Shown here: positions 52,869 through 61,802 of the stretch, piece after piece
Position numbering within the stretch: position 1 is the stretch's first letter
Layout: each line of letters opens with the position of its first letter
From: Microbacterium excoecariae
GTDB taxonomy: Bacteria; Actinomycetota; Actinomycetes; Actinomycetales; Microbacteriaceae
Assembly (NCBI RefSeq): GCF_011326725.1
Contig: NZ_JAANCO010000002.1
Coordinates: 231,376 to 295,375 of the forward strand
Length of the DNA: 64,000 nt
Reading direction: 5' to 3'
Position numbers and translations under genes: made by a program
Notes under the pieces: model-generated
What the model was told of the DNA's origin: nothing
What the model saw: the letters and a program-made list of their open reading frames with translations, nothing else
Database searches by the model: none

Positions 52869-53912
52869 GTGAACCCGACTCGTATCGCCACCGTGTCCGC
52901 GTCCCATTCCGTTGAGCTGAGCGAGGAGGCGGTGCCGGTTCCGGGGCCCGGCCAGGTGCTCGTGCGGATCCGCTACTGCGGCATCTGCGCCACCGACACC
53001 CACGGGTACGCGTCGGGCGGGTTCATCCCGAAGGCCGTGTTCGGCCACGAGTGGTCGGGCGTCGTCGCCGCGGCCGGCGAGGGTGTGACGACGGTCGCGG
53101 AGGGCGACCGGGTCGTGGCGAGCGTGGGGCCGGCGTGCGGGTCGTGCGCGATGTGCCGCGCGGGCCACGGGGAGCACTGCGACACGGCGTTCGCGGAGGC
53201 GAACGGCATCGGCCCGGACGCGCCGGAGCACGGCGGCTTCGCCCAGCACCTCGTCGTCTCCGAGCGCCGCGTGCAGCGCGCGCTCGACGAGCTGAGCGAC
53301 GAGCAGCTGGGGCTCGTGGAGCCTACGGCCGTGACCTTTCACGCCGTCCGCCGCGCGGGCCAGCGCCTCGGCGATGTCGTGGTCGTGCAGGGCGCGGGGC
53401 CGATCGGCCTCCTCGCCGCGCAGCACGCCCGCCACGCGGGCGCCGGGGTGGTCGTCGTGGTCGAGCCCTCCGAGGCGCGCCGCGCGGCCGCGGCCGCCGT
53501 CGGATTCACCGAGGTCTTCGCGCCGGGCGAGGCGTTCCGCGCCCGCGTGCTCGAGCTGACGAACGGCCTCGGCGCCGACGTGCTCTACGAGGCGACGGGC
53601 GTCGCGGCCCTGTTCCAGCCGAGCGCGGAGCTTGTCCGCCGCGGCGGCACCCTCGCCCTGCTCGGTTACCCGATGAGCGGATCCGAGGTGTCCTACGGCG
53701 ACTGGCAGTCGCGCGAGCTGACGGTGATCGGATCCCTCGCCTACACCCACAGCGACTTCCTCGGCGCGATGCGCGCGATCGCGGACGGAGCGGTCGACGT
53801 CGCCCCGCTCATCACGGGCATCATCGGCCTGGACGAGCTCCCCGCTCTCCTCGCCAAGCTGGACGGCGGCGACACTCGCCACGCGAAGGTGCTCGTCGCG
53901 CCGAACGGGTGA
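52869..53912 (+). CDS. Zinc-dependent medium-chain alcohol dehydrogenase
   Basis: A 347-residue MDR enzyme. Catalytic zinc ligands are the Cys in RYCGICATDTHG and the His-Glu in FGHEWSGVV. The structural zinc cysteines are CGSCAMCRAGHGEHC. The coenzyme fold has VVVQGAGPIGLLAAQ, and the Val-Glu at the end of the second strand (VVVVVEPSEARR) suggests NAD. The substrate is likely a polyol, sugar or threonine-type alcohol, not readable from sequence. The start is GTG at 52869. Confidence 0.88.
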   Translation: MNPTRIATVSASHSVELSEEAVPVPGPGQVLVRIRYCGICATDTHGYASGGFIPKAVFGHEWSGVVAAAGEGVTTVAEGDRVVASVGPACGSCAMCRAGHGEHCDTAFAEANGIGPDAPEHGGFAQHLVVSERRVQRALDELSDEQLGLVEPTAVTFHAVRRAGQRLGDVVVVQGAGPIGLLAAQHARHAGAGVVVVVEPSEARRAAAAAVGFTEVFAPGEAFRARVLELTNGLGADVLYEATGVAALFQPSAELVRRGGTLALLGYPMSGSEVSYGDWQSRELTVIGSLAYTHSDFLGAMRAIADGAVDVAPLITGIIGLDELPALLAKLDGGDTRHAKVLVAPNG

Positions 53913-53915
53913 GGG

Positions 53916-54578
53916 CTACTCGCACCCCACCCCGTCCCCGTCGCGGTCGAGGTGGGAGGCGTAGCCCGGGTCGCCCGTGCGCACCGGCGCCGCGCCGGCC
54001 TCGCGCGCGGCCGTGCAGTTCTCGTAGTACACGTCCTGCGGGGCGGGTTCCGGATCCTCGACCGCCGGCGCCTCCTCGACGGGCGCGGGCGCCGGGGCCG
54101 GGTCGGGCGCGGGCGCCGCGATGACCGGCGCCGCGTCGTACCCGGAGGCGTAGGCGGGCTGGTCGGGGCAGGAGGAGAGGATCCGCGCCATCGCGTCGCG
54201 CTCGGCGGGCGCCACCCAGAGGGCGTAGACGGCCTTGACGGAGATCTGCCGGGCGACGTATTCGCACCGGAAGCCGGTGTTCGCGGGCAGCCACGTGGCG
54301 GCGTCGCCGGCGCCCTTGGATCCGTTCGTAGGGCCGTCGACCGCGAGCAGGTTCAGCGGGTCGTTCGCGAGCGCCATGCGGTTCTCCTGCGAGATCTGCT
54401 GCGCCCCCGTGACCCACGCGTTGTTCAGTGCCACGACGTGGTCGATCTGCACGAGGTACGAGGTGTCGACGCCTTCTACGCGGCCGCACTCAGCAGCGAC
54501 GACGTCGCGCCCTATCGGCAGCGTTTCCAGCAGCGCGAGCAGGGTGTCGTCCCTGGCATCGCACGGCGGGGCCCACAA
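53916..54578 (-). CDS. 5'-truncated HNH endonuclease (DUF1524-like) with Excalibur domain
   Basis: A 220-residue frame. HNH residues are in QIDHVVALNNAW and NDPLNLLAVDGPTNGSKG, followed by WLPAN and CEYVARQIS, as in secreted DUF1524-like nucleases. A Pro/Ala/Glu-rich linker leads to a C-terminal Excalibur domain (YYENCTAAREAGAAP ... DRDGDGVGCE). Family members carry ~85 more N-terminal residues, including a signal peptide and a YDRDxFG segment. Here the frame is cut by a TAA about 40 bases above the TTG at 54578, and no in-frame ATG precedes it. The break lies at the edge of the low-GC block, so it is probably a gene broken by that insertion. Confidence 0.7.
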   Translation of the reverse strand: MWAPPCDARDDTLLALLETLPIGRDVVAAECGRVEGVDTSYLVQIDHVVALNNAWVTGAQQISQENRMALANDPLNLLAVDGPTNGSKGAGDAATWLPANTGFRCEYVARQISVKAVYALWVAPAERDAMARILSSCPDQPAYASGYDAAPVIAAPAPDPAPAPAPVEEAPAVEDPEPAPQDVYYENCTAAREAGAAPVRTGDPGYASHLDRDGDGVGCE

Positions 54579-54925
54579 GCAAAACGGGTCTTGGGAAATG
54601 CGCGCCGGGCATCGTTACATCCAAGAACCTTCACGATCGCGACGCAGCCAGCGAAGTATGGAACCACGAGCGCCCGCATGCCGACCAAGCAGGTGATCAC
54701 GCAGAGGTACGGTGTCGAGCGGCAAGCGATTTACGGCCCTCCAGGACAGGTGCCGCGCCCCGGCCGGAATCGCATCCGTCCACTACGCTAACGAAGAATG
54801 GCCCAGCTACACCCCGCTGAACATTGCTGCCGCTATGAAGGAAATTCAACCCGATAAAACTGACACGATCCCGTATAGTCGATAGCGAGCGGCCTGCGAT
54901 CTTGCAGCAGCTATTAGCGGCAAAC
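54579..54925. other. Junction between core chromosome and low-GC glycan island
   Basis: No intact gene is visible in these 347 bases. A short open stretch at 54721-54885 on the plus strand (55 codons with stop; contains HYANEEWPSYTPLN) has protein-like wording and no start of its own, so it is probably the tail of a lost gene. Base composition changes from above 70% GC to about 50% within it. I see no integrase, tRNA or clear att repeat. Confidence 0.5.
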
Positions 54926-55906
54926 ATGAATGCTCAAAGTGCCCGTCATCACGAAAGAACAAAGTGCACCTTGAATTTTAATCAAAGCTTCAGAAATAAG
55001 AAAGCGCTTCTTGTCGCCTCGACTGGTGGTCACCTCGCGCAGTTGCAAAGAATGGCTGATCAATTTCGCGTCTCTGAAGACTCGCTGTGGGTGACGTTCA
55101 AATCTAACCAATCAGAATCTCTTCTTGCCGGGCGGCGTGTTTCTTACGTTGATTATATTAGGCCACGGGGGTTGCGGCAGGTACTTCGCGCGACAATCAG
55201 CATCAACAAGATTCTTGCACGGGAGGATTTTGATGCTGTAGTTAGTACGGGTGCGGGGATTGCCTTGGCAAGTCATGTGAACTCGTCAATGCGGCGGATT
55301 CCTACCACTTACATCGAATCTGTCTCGCGCGTGAACGGGCCATCGGTAACCGGGAGAATCCTTGAGCGAGTCCCCGGCGTGCGCCGCGTTGCGCAGCACT
55401 CTTGGGGCGAGACACGAAGAGGGTGGAGCAACGAATACTCCATACTGGAGACATTCGAGCCACATCGATCGGAGGGTGCCGCCAAGCGACCACGACGGAT
55501 TTTCGTGACCCTCGGCACCATTCAGCCTTATGAGTTCCGCGAATTAGTCGAAGTGCTTGATGCAATACTTCCGCATGATGTTGAAATAGTCTGGCAATTG
55601 GGAGTAACGCCGAAAATCTCCGCGCGAGGGCGTCTCGTGGACTATATGACCTCCGAAGAGTTTGATTACGCGGTTGATTGGGCTGATCTTGTGGTATCGC
55701 ATGCCGGTGTAGGCACGCTGATCGCACTGATTGAAAGGGGGAAAGAGGTCATTGCGGTGCCGCGCAGAGCTCATAGGGGTGAACACGTCGACGATCACCA
55801 ACTTGAGATCGCAACCGAGTTTTCAAGGAGAGATTTGCTCACGATGCTCGATACTGCCGAAATTGGCTCGTATATCGAGAAGAGGTTTGCAGATGTCTCC
55901 CACTAA
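54926..55906 (+). CDS. Fused Alg14/Alg13-type (PssD-PssE) glycosyltransferase
   Basis: A 326-residue protein joining two halves that are usually separate genes. The first (~15-165) is Alg14/PssD-like: LLVASTGGHLAQLQRM, VSTGAGIALA and TTYIESVSRVNG. The second (~175-320) is Alg13/PssE-like, a GT28 C-terminal domain: IFVTLGTIQPYEF and VSHAGVGTLIALIERGKEVIAVPRRA. Such pairs add the second sugar to a lipid-linked intermediate. The start is taken at ATG 54926; a TTG at 54902 is possible. It overlaps the next gene by 14 bases. Confidence 0.85.
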   Translation: MNAQSARHHERTKCTLNFNQSFRNKKALLVASTGGHLAQLQRMADQFRVSEDSLWVTFKSNQSESLLAGRRVSYVDYIRPRGLRQVLRATISINKILAREDFDAVVSTGAGIALASHVNSSMRRIPTTYIESVSRVNGPSVTGRILERVPGVRRVAQHSWGETRRGWSNEYSILETFEPHRSEGAAKRPRRIFVTLGTIQPYEFRELVEVLDAILPHDVEIVWQLGVTPKISARGRLVDYMTSEEFDYAVDWADLVVSHAGVGTLIALIERGKEVIAVPRRAHRGEHVDDHQLEIATEFSRRDLLTMLDTAEIGSYIEKRFADVSH

Positions 55907-56843
55907 AGACGTTATGATTTCATGGGTCTCGCACCACGGGCGAAGTAATGCGATCGCGGCAACACTCGAGCTAGATGAAATTAACATTTCCACGGCGGGT
56001 AGTGTGATTACACGGTACACTCGCCAGTTTTTCGCGACGTTGCGCGTGTTGCGCCGAAATCGCTACAGGTCTGTCATCGTGATGATGCCGCCGACCCCGG
56101 CTTTGATTGCTGTCGAAATTTGTCGACGTTTGCGGTGGGTATCTCACATTGCAGCCGATATGCACACTGGAGTTTTCGAAAACCCCAAGTGGCGAAAATT
56201 TTTGCGCCTAACCTTCTATATCGTCGCAAAGTCAAAAGCCCTTGTCATAGTGACCAACCGCTCGCTGGCGGACCGAAGCACCAGCATGGGGGCAGCTCAG
56301 TCCCTGGTACTTCACGACCCGCTAACACCGAAATCCCGCTCGGCTGCCACGCATGACGTCCTCGTACCAGTTTCTTATGCAAATGACGAGCCTATCGCTG
56401 CGATTCTAGAGTCTGCACGCTTAATGCCAGAGGTTCAGCTAATTCTTACTGGACGTGCGCCGGACGCAGTGGTGGCAGCTGCGCCGAACAACATCCAATT
56501 CGCGGGTTATGTGTCCAAGCAGGAGTATGACAAGCTTCTAAGCGCAGCGAAAGTCGTGCTCGGCCTCACCAATCGCGAATTTACAATGCAACGCACAGGC
56601 TACGAGGCAATGGAGTATGGAATTCCTTTTGTTACAACACGGTTTGACGATCTTGAGGAATTCTTCGGCCAGGCCGCAGTCTATGTAGATCCTGAGCTAG
56701 GCGCGTTCGAGATAGCGACATCAGTCCAGGAGGCACTTACACAGCGTGCTGAACTGAGCAGAAAAATGATTGAGCGCAGAGATATTCAAATTGCGCAGCA
56801 GGAACGAGCGCTGGATGAGCTGGCCGCCTGGCTTGAATCCTAG
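55893..56843 (+). CDS. Glycosyltransferase (GT4-like)
   Basis: A 316-residue GT-B enzyme. The N-terminal part resembles donor-less recognition domains (VIVMMPPTPALIAVEICRR), and the C-terminal part has the GT1/GT4 pattern LTGRAPDAVVAAAPNNIQF, SAAKVVLGLTN and RTGYEAMEYGIPFVTT, where the Glu contacts the nucleotide sugar. It is a probable sugar-adding enzyme for the repeat unit; the sugar is unknown. ATG at 55893 lies within the end of the preceding gene. Confidence 0.8.
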   Translation: MSPTKDVMISWVSHHGRSNAIAATLELDEINISTAGSVITRYTRQFFATLRVLRRNRYRSVIVMMPPTPALIAVEICRRLRWVSHIAADMHTGVFENPKWRKFLRLTFYIVAKSKALVIVTNRSLADRSTSMGAAQSLVLHDPLTPKSRSAATHDVLVPVSYANDEPIAAILESARLMPEVQLILTGRAPDAVVAAAPNNIQFAGYVSKQEYDKLLSAAKVVLGLTNREFTMQRTGYEAMEYGIPFVTTRFDDLEEFFGQAAVYVDPELGAFEIATSVQEALTQRAELSRKMIERRDIQIAQQERALDELAAWLES

Positions 56844-56890
56844 CTGTCAATATCATCACGGAAACCTCCGTGAGCCCGACCAGGAGCAAT

Positions 56891-57736
56891 ATGAGGAGTC
56901 GAGACGTGACGCATGATTGGCGCAATCACGAGTTCATTTTTGTTGGGGGCATGCACCGCAGCGGAACTACTCTGTTGGCTGATGCTCTGGGGGAGACGCA
57001 AAATGTCTCGGCATTTGCGAACACGGGAGCGCACATGAATGAAGGACAGTTCTTGCAAGACGTCTACCTTCCCGGTTATCACATGGGCGGCGTAACCCGT
57101 TGGGCCCGTGACGACCGTTCGCACCTCACTGAGAAGGACGCGAGTACCTCCGATATTCCCGAGCGCCTCTGGGAAAGCTGGTCGCCGTTCTGGAATCTGG
57201 AATCTAAATATCTTGTTGAGAAAACACCCCAGAATCTCACGAAGACTAGGTTCTTGCAAAAAGCGTTCCCCAACTCCAAGTATCTAATCATCACACGTCA
57301 CCCGGTTACGCAAGCCTTAGCGGTTATGAAATGGTCACCCCGACGAGCGGAGAAGCTGGGCTGGCGTTTCGATCGTTTGATTGAACATTGGCTGATAGCG
57401 CACGAGACATTTCAAAGAGACTCCACGCATTTGCGCGATGTGACGCTCGTGAAATACGAAAACATATCTGCCGACCCTAACGAAGCGGTGGCAAATCTAA
57501 GTAATGGCATGGGCATTAATCTTGCGCCCAAAAAGTTTCTGGAATATAATGTGCGTCGCGCTAGCGAGTACGCCATCCGATGGAACGACCGGAAACTCTA
57601 TGGCCTGTTCCCTGAGTATGGTCCCGTGTTGTCGTTTCTGGGAAGTCTCGTCGTGTCCACGCAGTTCTCATCCATTCGACGACGTTATGAGTCACGACTA
57701 AACAGTTTTGGGTACTCGTTTGACGACGTACACTGA
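56891..57736 (+). CDS. Sulfotransferase (paralog 1)
   Basis: A 281-residue PAPS-dependent sulfotransferase. FVGGMHRSGTTLLADAL is the 5'-phosphosulfate-binding loop, and IITRHPVTQALAVMKW holds the 3'-phosphate-binding Arg and Ser/Thr region. EKTPQNLTKTRFLQKAFP lies between. It is a paralog of the gene at 59449 (EGQFLQDVY, RFLQK, ITRHP, IEHWL are shared). ATG 56891 has AGGAG 4 bases upstream; a GTG at 56870 is an alternative, and a small hairpin (56857-56872) precedes it. The likely target is a sugar of the surface glycan. Confidence 0.85.
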   Translation: MRSRDVTHDWRNHEFIFVGGMHRSGTTLLADALGETQNVSAFANTGAHMNEGQFLQDVYLPGYHMGGVTRWARDDRSHLTEKDASTSDIPERLWESWSPFWNLESKYLVEKTPQNLTKTRFLQKAFPNSKYLIITRHPVTQALAVMKWSPRRAEKLGWRFDRLIEHWLIAHETFQRDSTHLRDVTLVKYENISADPNEAVANLSNGMGINLAPKKFLEYNVRRASEYAIRWNDRKLYGLFPEYGPVLSFLGSLVVSTQFSSIRRRYESRLNSFGYSFDDVH

Positions 57737-59191
57737 CTAGTCCCTTATCAACCGTGCGATGTGGATTATTTCTCGAACGTCCCGCCGTATCTTCCGACTT
57801 GCCACGAGCGTGACGAGAGTTCCGGCTATGAAGACTAGCGTCAGCATCAAAATGCTGATTAGTGGAGAAAGATCTTGAGTGAAGAAGCTCAATGAGACGC
57901 AGCATATGGAGCCCGGTGCGAAAAGAGTTGCTCCTCGTATGGCCGGGAACAGTGAGGACTCATATGTAGCGCCAGTCGATTGGCGCAAAAGCAAAACAGA
58001 TATTGGCCACAACATCATCCAAACGATGGCGTGGGCAATCGCGATACCTAGAGCACCCCACGGAATTCCTACTAAAGTAAGAGCAACGGCGGCCGGTTGC
58101 ATCCATGCATTCAATATTAAACCCGATCGCGTGTTTCCGGTGGCGATATATGCCCACCGTGTGGTCTGTGCCAACGTTCGAAACAGATACGCGATTGAGA
58201 GGAAACCAAGAAGCGGGCCAGCTAAGCTCCACCCAGGGCCGAGCACGATGGCAGTCGCATCCGGCGAGATAGCGGCAATATACATGAACATTCCCGCGAC
58301 CAAGTATCCAACTACGATGTTGAAAGAGCGAGAGTATCGTTGGTAGCGATCGGGTTGATCATGTACTCGAGACAGCACGGGTACGACAACTCGTTGTAGT
58401 TGATCAATGACAACGCTTGATGGCAAGTTCGCAATCTGATTTGCTCGATCAAAATTTCCCAACGCGTTGTCAGCAACTGTGAGTCCGAGCACTGGGACGA
58501 GCGCCGCGCGAGACAGGTTTGCGGATGCGTTCATTCCGAAAATCTCCGCCCCAACTCGTGCGAGACGGCGTACTTCGGTCGACGCACCAAATGGAGATGT
58601 GGGTACCCACCGCGAAGCCGCAATTACCATAATCATCTGTACGGTCGGCTGCGTGATAAATTGCACAGCTAGAGCCTCAAGGCCGTGGCCCGCCAGTGCT
58701 GTGGCCACTGCGGCGCAAAGCGCCACGAAGACTGAAACCACATCCGTCAATGACAGGATTCCTGTCTTTAGCTCACGGACAAGCAGTACTCGGGGCTGGC
58801 TCAGAATCCCAGTCACGAAAGGGGCCACTGCGAGAATTGCAATTAGTGACTGCAACTCGGGGCTCTCATACGCTTTGGATATTGGTCCGGCGATGGCGAG
58901 CAACGCCCCTGCGGCGAGCGTTCCCATGAATGCGTTGATGTAGAACAGCGCAGATTTGGCGTTCTGAGATACCGAACGCGCCTGCACGGTAGCCATGCCA
59001 AAGCCAAGCAATACGATGCTAGTTGCGAAAGTGGCAATCGACGTCGCGATCGCTGCGATGCCGTACTCGACGGGGCCTACCAGCCTCGCCAGAATAACGA
59101 TGGATGCACACTTCACTACTAAGACTAGGGCCTGTGAGGCAAGGGTTTGGAAACCGCCCCGGGCTCCAGCCTGCGCCAGCGATGGGCTCAT
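57737..59191 (-). CDS. Polysaccharide flippase (Wzx, MATE/PST superfamily)
   Basis: A 484-residue protein with about twelve to fourteen hydrophobic segments. The N-terminal SLAQAGARGGFQTLASQALVL and ILARLVGPVEYGIAAIATS are typical of the Polysacc_synt (PST) family, which moves lipid-linked repeat units across the membrane. ATG 59191 has a strong GAGGAGAG. It is the only gene of the island on the minus strand, and its stop abuts that of sulfotransferase 1 with no gap. Confidence 0.9.
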   Translation of the reverse strand: MSPSLAQAGARGGFQTLASQALVLVVKCASIVILARLVGPVEYGIAAIATSIATFATSIVLLGFGMATVQARSVSQNAKSALFYINAFMGTLAAGALLAIAGPISKAYESPELQSLIAILAVAPFVTGILSQPRVLLVRELKTGILSLTDVVSVFVALCAAVATALAGHGLEALAVQFITQPTVQMIMVIAASRWVPTSPFGASTEVRRLARVGAEIFGMNASANLSRAALVPVLGLTVADNALGNFDRANQIANLPSSVVIDQLQRVVVPVLSRVHDQPDRYQRYSRSFNIVVGYLVAGMFMYIAAISPDATAIVLGPGWSLAGPLLGFLSIAYLFRTLAQTTRWAYIATGNTRSGLILNAWMQPAAVALTLVGIPWGALGIAIAHAIVWMMLWPISVLLLRQSTGATYESSLFPAIRGATLFAPGSICCVSLSFFTQDLSPLISILMLTLVFIAGTLVTLVASRKIRRDVREIIHIARLIRD

Positions 59192-59448
59192 ACTCTCCTC
59201 ATTCTGAGCACGCAGATTGTCGTTAAGAGGTGCTGTACGCAAATTCTATGCAAGAATATTGCTCGCGTCACCATTGTAGTGTCTCTGAATCTCGACAGCT
59301 GATCGACATCATTATGCGGGAGCTCTATGGGCGTGTCTCGCCGATTTCGATCGCAAGCGTTTGGCCGGTATCATGTATTATGCGCAAGCACTGTTCGTCG
59401 AGTGGATAGTTGTTACCGTCGTTGTAGAGAAATAGTTTGGATGCTGCT

Positions 59449-60339
59449 ATGAGTAGGATGATGTTCATCGGGGGGCTTCAACGCAGTGGCACAACATTGC
59501 TTGGCCGTTTGTTGGCGTCCCATCCGGATGTCGCCGGCCTGACGGGTACTGGCACGCATGAGGACGAGGGTCAGTTTGTCCAGGATGTATACGACGATGA
59601 CCATCGCCTGGGTCGTCCAGATGGCGGTAAGCGGGGTCGTGTGAACCACTGGGGCTTCAATCCCGACTCGCATCTTGATGAATCTTATGAAGTTGCCGCA
59701 GACGATGCGCGTGCGCGTCTCGACGCTAGTTGGCGTACGTACTGGTCGAAGTCGGGTGCACAAATCTTGGTCGAGAAGTCGCCGAGTAATGTGTTAAGGA
59801 CGCGTTTCTTGCAGAAAGTGTATCCCGACTCCCATTTTGTCATCATTACGCGTCATCCATTGATTCAAGCGCTGGCTACACGCAAATGGGTTGAGATTCG
59901 GCGTCGGGTTGGATTTGACCTGGAGCAGCTCATTGAGCACTGGTTAGTCGTGATGGAGACCTTTCGAGGTGACTCTCCTGCGCTCAAGAACTTTACGATG
60001 ATTCGATACGAAGATTTGGTGGACTCCCCTCAAAGCGTGCTTAACGAGGTCTGCCGCTTCGCGGGTCTTGCTGAGTATGACTTTGACGTGTCGGCTATTC
60101 GGCGGGCTGATGACTCGTATCTCGAATATATTGATCAGATGCGTTCTCGACGCCGTCTTATTAGCCCGCTAAACCCGAAGGGTAACATTGCTCATGAGGC
60201 AATTCGTTTAGTAGAGTCTTTGGTTGTGGGCGCAACGGGAGGCAGAAGCCTTCACAACATCGAAAGTCAGTTTGAGGATCGTGTTTCGGGGTTTGGGTAC
60301 TCGTTTCAAGATCTTCTTTCGGCCAAAACGAGTGCGTGA
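59449..60339 (+). CDS. Sulfotransferase (paralog 2)
   Basis: A 296-residue sulfotransferase. FIGGLQRSGTTLLGRLLA is the PAPS 5'-loop, EKSPSNVLRTRFLQKVYP follows, and ITRHPLIQALATRKW is the 3'-phosphate-binding part. It shares these blocks and the overall length with paralog 1, so the two arose by duplication and flank the flippase. ATG 59449 (a TTG at 59437 is possible). Different positions or sugars of one glycan would explain two enzymes; this is inferred. Confidence 0.85.
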   Translation: MSRMMFIGGLQRSGTTLLGRLLASHPDVAGLTGTGTHEDEGQFVQDVYDDDHRLGRPDGGKRGRVNHWGFNPDSHLDESYEVAADDARARLDASWRTYWSKSGAQILVEKSPSNVLRTRFLQKVYPDSHFVIITRHPLIQALATRKWVEIRRRVGFDLEQLIEHWLVVMETFRGDSPALKNFTMIRYEDLVDSPQSVLNEVCRFAGLAEYDFDVSAIRRADDSYLEYIDQMRSRRRLISPLNPKGNIAHEAIRLVESLVVGATGGRSLHNIESQFEDRVSGFGYSFQDLLSAKTSA

Positions 60340-60351
60340 CACGGGCAGACG

Positions 60352-61776
60352 GTGGCTGCGACGATGCCCGTTTCGGAGGCTCAGATGGTGAAGAGTGTGA
60401 CCCGGACGTATCCTAACCGTCTTAGGCTGGTCTATTTGGGTATTGCTCTAGTGGGCCTTTCTGTTTCTGTAGCAAGTGCCGTCGCTCTCGGCGGTGCTTT
60501 TGCAGGCTACTTGCCCTTGCTATTTGTGGGAGCTATCTCCCTATTTATGGTTTTGGCACGCGACATGGGCGCGTTGTGGGTTCTGTTATTTTTCGCAGCG
60601 GCAAGCCAGCGCCCTCTCTCGGGTCTCCCTGGTTCAAGTTCATTACTCTGGTTGGACGATCTTGTTGTCATCGGGATTGTTTTGGCGATTATCTCACGCT
60701 GGCCAGAAGTTCGTGAGGCATTTGCGGGACGCTTCTTTCTGGTTGTTCTGCTTGTCGCGGGGCTTCTTCTGGCAGTTTATCTGGCTCCTTCATTCGATCT
60801 GGGCGTTCTTCAATTTCGTCAAGTCTTGGTTCCAGTGGTTCTCGTAATATCTGGGGCGCTAGTAGATAAGTCCGATATCCGGGTCGCGCGCCGTGTTGCG
60901 ATATTACTCGGGGTGGTAGCGGCGGTTTACGCGATTCTGGAATTTTTCGGTGTAAGGCTTATCGACCCGAACTTGTATGTATCAGGGCAAGGCGAAGATG
61001 GTGAAGCAGCGGTGCGCGACTTGCCCGGCTTCTACTATTACTTTCTAGATTTCGGCAACTATATCGTGCGTTCCGGCACATTCTTGCTGAACCCACCCTC
61101 CGGTGGAATCTTCATCGCGTCCGCATTCGCGTGGTTGATTGCGTTGCGCACTCGCTTCAGCGTGCGTGATTACTTGCTCGCTGGATTGATGATCGCCGGA
61201 GTGGCGACAACGTTATCGCGTGCGGCGGCTTTGATTGTGATACTTGTCGTTCTGCAGCCGCTGCTGATTCGGCGCTTTGGTCGCGTTGGATTTGTACTTT
61301 TTGGCTCACTTCTTGCGGGAATTGCTTTTCAGGAGATAGCGAGTCATGGATCAAGTGCGCGGCATTCTGAGGGGCTAGTTCAGGGTGTCTTGCTTGGAAT
61401 ATCGAGTCCTCTTTTCGGCGCTTTCGGTCGTGTCGGTAACGCAACAAAGGACTGGTCTGGGGAGGGGTATGGCGAGAGCGCCATGGCCATATTTTTGTCC
61501 GGTGCGGGTTGGATAGGACTTGTCATCGTCTGTTTGATGCTCGTCAGCATATATCGCGGCGCAGCGGGAACATTGTCTGCTGTTGCGGCTGCGGCACTAG
61601 CGGCATCGTGTTTCTCCGAGACGGCAGTCGGTCTCGATGCATCGGCAATGTTGTGGACGTTGGCTGGCGTCGGTCTGTTGAAAGCACCGGATGGTGTCGG
61701 TTTGTTGGCTACAGGTTCTGCAGTTGACCCGAGCACTTTCTCAGACACCATCGGCGAACAAAAGCGATTGGTTTGA
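60352..61776 (+). CDS. O-antigen ligase/polymerase-like membrane protein (Wzy)
   Basis: A 474-residue polytopic protein with ten to twelve hydrophobic segments. A large extracytoplasmic loop lies at about 200-245 (NLYVSGQGEDGEAAVRDLPG), followed by SGGIFIASAFAWLIALRTR and TLSRAAALIVIL, the Wzy_C/O-antigen ligase layout. It would join flipped repeat units into polymer. The GTG at 60352 is 12 bases after sulfotransferase 2; ATG 60364 is an alternative start. Family assignment rests on topology and context. Confidence 0.82.
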   Translation: MAATMPVSEAQMVKSVTRTYPNRLRLVYLGIALVGLSVSVASAVALGGAFAGYLPLLFVGAISLFMVLARDMGALWVLLFFAAASQRPLSGLPGSSSLLWLDDLVVIGIVLAIISRWPEVREAFAGRFFLVVLLVAGLLLAVYLAPSFDLGVLQFRQVLVPVVLVISGALVDKSDIRVARRVAILLGVVAAVYAILEFFGVRLIDPNLYVSGQGEDGEAAVRDLPGFYYYFLDFGNYIVRSGTFLLNPPSGGIFIASAFAWLIALRTRFSVRDYLLAGLMIAGVATTLSRAAALIVILVVLQPLLIRRFGRVGFVLFGSLLAGIAFQEIASHGSSARHSEGLVQGVLLGISSPLFGAFGRVGNATKDWSGEGYGESAMAIFLSGAGWIGLVIVCLMLVSIYRGAAGTLSAVAAAALAASCFSETAVGLDASAMLWTLAGVGLLKAPDGVGLLATGSAVDPSTFSDTIGEQKRLV

Positions 61777-61802
61777 TTTGCCCGCCAAGGGCGCTGACAC
61801 GG

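Larger units (their letters stand above)
54579..61800. other. Low-GC island with sulfated-glycan genes
   Basis: This block holds two glycosyltransferase genes, two sulfotransferases, a flippase and a polymerase. Sampled lines are about 43-50% GC (for example 57241-57300) against 70-77% in the flanks. AT-ending codons such as TTA, AAT and GAT are common, and the GGATCC palindrome that is frequent elsewhere is missing. These are signs of acquisition from a lower-GC donor, as is usual for surface-glycan genes. Confidence 0.85.

Noticed and set aside
54579..61800. Prophage, integrative element or insertion sequence as the carrier of the island
   Set aside because: I found no integrase, transposase, tRNA or terminal repeats at either edge; homologous replacement of a glycan locus fits better.
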